Both the position numbers and the translations under genes were made by a program. From a bacterium C-53 (lineage in GTDB: Bacteria; Bacillota; Clostridia; Lachnospirales; Lachnospiraceae), in the NCBI GenBank assembly GCA_003612525.1, contig RAZD01000023.1, forward strand, positions 1 to 58,508: a stretch of 58,508 nt of DNA, in the 5' to 3' direction. A model generated the notes under the pieces. That model was not told where the DNA came from. It saw only the letters and a program-made list of their open reading frames with translations, and did not search any database. Of this stretch, positions 56,249 through 58,508 are shown piece by piece (the first letter of the stretch is position 1; the number at the start of each line of letters is the position of its first letter).

Positions 56249-56958
56249 TGTTAAAACTTAATATTCCGAATCTGGAAGCCATCCGCAATTGGTGTAATGA
56301 AAAATTTCAGCCAAAGGGGAACTATATCACTAAATCAGAAATAAGCAATGAAGTTAACGAAACCGATATCACCCTATCTGATCTCTCTGAAACTGTACCG
56401 GAAGCAATCAGCGCTATGTCAGAAGAAAAGAAACTTAAAAATCTTCTGTCTCATATAAAAGCATTTATGACAGGTTCAAAAGCTTTAATTGATCTATGCG
56501 TAACAACCGGCATGATTACGCAGCAAAATATCAATGATGAAAACAAGATACCTTCGGCGGCTTTGTTGTACTCGTTAAATGATGCTTTGAATGGGCAGGT
56601 TGCGCAGATAAATAGCAATTTAACCATTCAATCTGGTAAATTAGGTTTAAACACAAAATACATAATAAGAGATAGTTTATATAATAAAATTGGGAGAATT
56701 GCTCAAATATGTCTTGCTATAAATGATGGCAATAAAATATTCCCCAAAGAACGTATTAATATTGGTACTCTTCCTGAGTTTTTATGGCCAACAAACAGAT
56801 ATTGGACACCTATTTCTTGCTCTATTTATGTAAATTGGTTTCTAGATAAATGCGCCACAGCGGGAATTCGGGATGACGGATCCATTGTAGTTGATAATGG
56901 TGCGAATGACGATATACAGGAATTTGTAATCTGCGCAACATATTATACACGTATATAA
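56248..56958 (+). CDS. Tail fibre with switchable C-terminus
   Basis: A 236-aa protein starts after an AGGAGG site, overlapping the BppU stop. Constant part: residues 1-119, helical, with SHIKAFMTGSKALIDLCVTTGMITQQNINDENKIPSAALLYSLNDALN. At QINSNL (coded by 56605-56624) the gene enters a segment bounded by perfect inverted repeats, so residues ~126-236 (IRDSLYNKIGRIAQI...ICATYYTRI) can be exchanged for another end. It is probably the receptor-binding fibre. Base composition falls sharply in the variable part. Confidence 0.8.
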   Translation: MLKLNIPNLEAIRNWCNEKFQPKGNYITKSEISNEVNETDITLSDLSETVPEAISAMSEEKKLKNLLSHIKAFMTGSKALIDLCVTTGMITQQNINDENKIPSAALLYSLNDALNGQVAQINSNLTIQSGKLGLNTKYIIRDSLYNKIGRIAQICLAINDGNKIFPKERINIGTLPEFLWPTNRYWTPISCSIYVNWFLDKCATAGIRDDGSIVVDNGANDDIQEFVICATYYTRI

Positions 56959-57254
56959 TACCAAACAACAACTTGAGTAATCGCCGAAGAAACAGCTACC
57001 TCCAGCTTAGAAACATCATTAACTGAAAACTCCAATACCCCGTCTCGTGTGTTTAAAGCTACATCTAAGTTTGGGAGGAAATTGCCCCATTTTTCCATAT
57101 AAAAACTTACAATTGGACCACCAAGATCATTTTCATTTGTACCAAAACCAACATCGGTATATTTTCTTCCTCCATAGGAATCCTTCCAAATAAGATCACG
57201 CAGGAATATCATCGGTGTTACATATTTTTTTAAAGTTAAATTGCTATTTATCTG
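56605..57254. repeat. Invertible segment bounded by 20-bp perfect inverted repeats
   Basis: CAGATAAATAGCAATTTAAC at 56605-56624 recurs as its exact reverse complement at 57235-57254. Between them lie the current fibre C-terminus (rightward) and an alternative C-terminus (leftward), whose reading frames are aligned at the repeat. Recombination would swap one for the other precisely. Confidence 0.88.
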
Positions 57255-57317
57255 TTTAAAATCAAAAACTAAACAATCATATATATTATCACTTTCCTTT
57301 GCCGTTTTTTGCATCAA
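56943..57317 (-). CDS. Silent alternative fibre C-terminal cassette
   Basis: The leftward frame crosses the right inverted repeat reading QINSNLTLKKYVTPMIF, in the same phase as the fibre gene, and continues for ~100 residues (DSYGGRKYTDVGFG...VSSAITQVVVWYYIRV). It ends with an aromatic YYIRV comparable to the active YYTRI. It overlaps the active gene stop by 16 bp. The few codons upstream of the repeat have no ribosome binding site, so it is expected to be silent until inverted. The functional part is 56943-57254. Confidence 0.8.
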   Translation of the reverse strand: MMQKTAKESDNIYDCLVFDFKQINSNLTLKKYVTPMIFLRDLIWKDSYGGRKYTDVGFGTNENDLGGPIVSFYMEKWGNFLPNLDVALNTRDGVLEFSVNDVSKLEVAVSSAITQVVVWYYIRV

Positions 57318-57321
57318 AATA

Positions 57322-57342
57322 AGTCTGTAAAAACTACAGACT
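57322..57342 (-). terminator. Hairpin downstream of the recombinase gene
   Basis: AGTCTGTA and TACAGACT form a perfect 8-bp stem with loop AAAAC, 29 bp after the recombinase stop in the leftward direction. Confidence 0.55.
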
Positions 57343-57370
57343 AATGAGTTTTATAAAATTTCTGTTGAAA

Positions 57371-58360
57371 TTATGCGCTCATATATTTCATATGTGAGTG
57401 CTTCACATTCTCACGACTTACTGTACAGTAAATCATTGTTGTATCAAGTTTTGTATGTCCTAGAAGTTCTTTTACTTCCTCAAGCGGCATTCCCTTTCTT
57501 AATGCATTCGTAGCCATTGTCCGTCTGAAACGATGTGGATGCACCTTTTTGACTCCAGCGGTCTTTCCCAGTTTTTTTAGTATCCCCTCCACACCTGCTA
57601 CTGTCAGACGTTCATGAGGCTGTTTTGAACTCACAAATAATGCCTCATTTCTATCTGTCCGGCTGTCAAGGTAATTTCTCAGATGCAGACATGAGGCTGC
57701 TGTCAAATAAGTTTCTCTTTCTTTGTGGCCTTTTCCATACACCACTACATTCTTTCCATAAAAATCAATGTCTTGCCGATTCAAAGCGACAAGCTCACTA
57801 ACACGAACCCCTGTGCTATATAGGAATTCCAACATTGCAAGATCACGTTCTCTTTCACACGTCCTGCGAAGTTTTTCTAACTCTTCGTCGGACAGTGGTT
57901 TTTTTATTCTTTTTTCCGTTTTTATTGGTTCTAATCCCATAGTCGGGTTTACGGGAATATACCCTTTCGCATTTAGCCATCCAAAGAAGCTGCTGCATAC
58001 CAAGCGTATATTATCCAGATAAACGTTAGACACTCCTCGTTCTTTCTTATACTTTGCCAAATACACAAATAAATCATTTTCTGTAATCTTATCTACCGGC
58101 ATATTTATGTATTGGAGTACATTTGTTAGATGTAATCTGTATTGTTCCAGAGTCCTTTCAGATTTTCCTTCTGTCTTTTTTCGTGCCAGAAATAGTTGTA
58201 AAAAGTGGATATAGCTTTTATCTACATCCATCAGCTCTGTACTTCGCTCTGATAATTCGTAGTCTTGCAATACTATGTACATTGTTTCCTTCAATTTTCT
58301 GCATTGTTCTTGCTCAAATTCCACCATCATCAGTACTTTTGTAATAAATTCATCTTTCAT
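57371..58360 (-). CDS. Tyrosine recombinase (probable fibre invertase)
   Basis: The 329-aa XerC/D-like recombinase has an N-terminal SAM-like core-binding domain (FLARKKTEGKSERTLEQYRLHLTNVLQYI) and a catalytic domain with Arg186 (STGVRVSEL), Lys210, His276/Arg279 (HPHRFRR), His302 (LLGHTKL) and nucleophile Tyr311 (MIYCTV). It sits 117 bp from the invertible segment, so site-specific inversion of the fibre end is its likely job. It could instead be the integrase of the whole element. GAGGC precedes the ATG. Confidence 0.85.
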   Translation of the reverse strand: MKDEFITKVLMMVEFEQEQCRKLKETMYIVLQDYELSERSTELMDVDKSYIHFLQLFLARKKTEGKSERTLEQYRLHLTNVLQYINMPVDKITENDLFVYLAKYKKERGVSNVYLDNIRLVCSSFFGWLNAKGYIPVNPTMGLEPIKTEKRIKKPLSDEELEKLRRTCERERDLAMLEFLYSTGVRVSELVALNRQDIDFYGKNVVVYGKGHKERETYLTAASCLHLRNYLDSRTDRNEALFVSSKQPHERLTVAGVEGILKKLGKTAGVKKVHPHRFRRTMATNALRKGMPLEEVKELLGHTKLDTTMIYCTVSRENVKHSHMKYMSA

Positions 58361-58437
58361 ATGTGTGCCTCCTGCTTTTTATTTTAAATATATCGCAGAA
58401 AACATTTTCAAGAAACTGCATTATCATCAAATAATCC

Positions 58438-58508
58438 GATAAATAGCAAAATATTAACCTACACTGGAGAGATTGAATTTCGTGCGTATGCAGGTTCAAA
58501 TATCGTGC
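58438..58508 (+). other. Possible third fibre cassette, cut by the window edge
   Basis: GATAAATAGCAA at 58438-58449 repeats the core of the inversion site in rightward orientation. The frame in phase with it (INSKILTYTGEIEFRAYAGSNIV) is open to the edge and has no start signal, as expected of a silent cassette on the far side of the recombinase. Only 12 bases match, so this is tentative. Confidence 0.4.

Noticed and set aside
1-58508. The two window ends might join into a circular element or one fibre-like protein
   Set aside because: The right-end frame (AYAGSNIV) and the left-end frame (VNSTYAEV) look similar in style, but they are out of phase at the junction and the window contains clear chromosomal genes.

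Overview
The window looks like a chromosomal segment of a gut Clostridia bacterium, most likely Lachnospiraceae. The evidence is strong AGGAGG-type ribosome binding sites, a GAAC-N4-GTTC SOS box, an IorAB/PaaK arylpyruvate fermentation operon, DUF6033 and pfoR-like genes, and an Msm/Raf-type alpha-galactoside locus. This assignment rests on reading the proteins; no database search was run.

Layout. (1) 1-4.75 kb is AT-rich accessory DNA: the end of an unknown gene, a membrane/coiled-coil protein, an HNH endonuclease with an AP2-like domain, a palindrome-rich 1-kb gap, and a small phage-like operon that includes an HU-like protein. (2) 4.75-26.4 kb is ordinary chromosome: paaK-iorA-iorB-paaK-ACT-amidohydrolase; a DEAD-box helicase; trkA-trkH potassium uptake; an ABC sugar importer plus GH36 alpha-galactosidase with a divergent AraC regulator; a DUF6033 protein; a PfoR/EIIC-like membrane protein; and a large GT-C-like membrane protein. 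(3) 26.5-33 kb is a patchwork of small accessory genes: DUF4234, YbjQ-zinc-ribbon, DUF5713, a lone nucleotidyltransferase, a RelE/Phd toxin-antitoxin pair, a frameshifted vapBC pair and decayed island DNA. It ends at a tRNA-Glu gene.

(4) 33-58.5 kb is the remarkable part: a phage-tail locus with no terminase, portal, capsid or recognisable lysin gene in view. It opens with a protein that fuses sigma-70-like regions 2 and 4 to a DUF262 domain. Its promoter is a consensus host promoter (TTGACA-N17-TATACT) with a LexA-like box in the spacer, and a second LexA box lies beside it. Divergently transcribed are a 79-aa protein, a YonO/QDE-1-like single-subunit RNA polymerase (catalytic DYDGD) and a zinc-ribbon protein, all with overlapping ends. 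Then follow a possible tail chaperone, the tail tube, a ~2,399-aa tape measure gene interrupted by a 767-nt group I intron, a distal tail protein, a Tal/tailspike with an S74 chaperone, small zinc-ribbon genes, a CmpB-like membrane protein, a BppU-like baseplate protein and a tail fibre.

The fibre 3' end lies in a ~650-bp segment bounded by perfect 20-bp inverted repeats. An alternative C-terminal cassette sits in reverse orientation inside it, and a tyrosine recombinase follows. My reading is an SOS-inducible, long flexible tail-like particle (F-type tailocin-like) or the tail half of a prophage, with its own RNA polymerase, an atypical sigma-like factor and a switchable receptor-binding tip. 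The right window edge cuts the locus, so missing head or lysis genes could lie beyond it.
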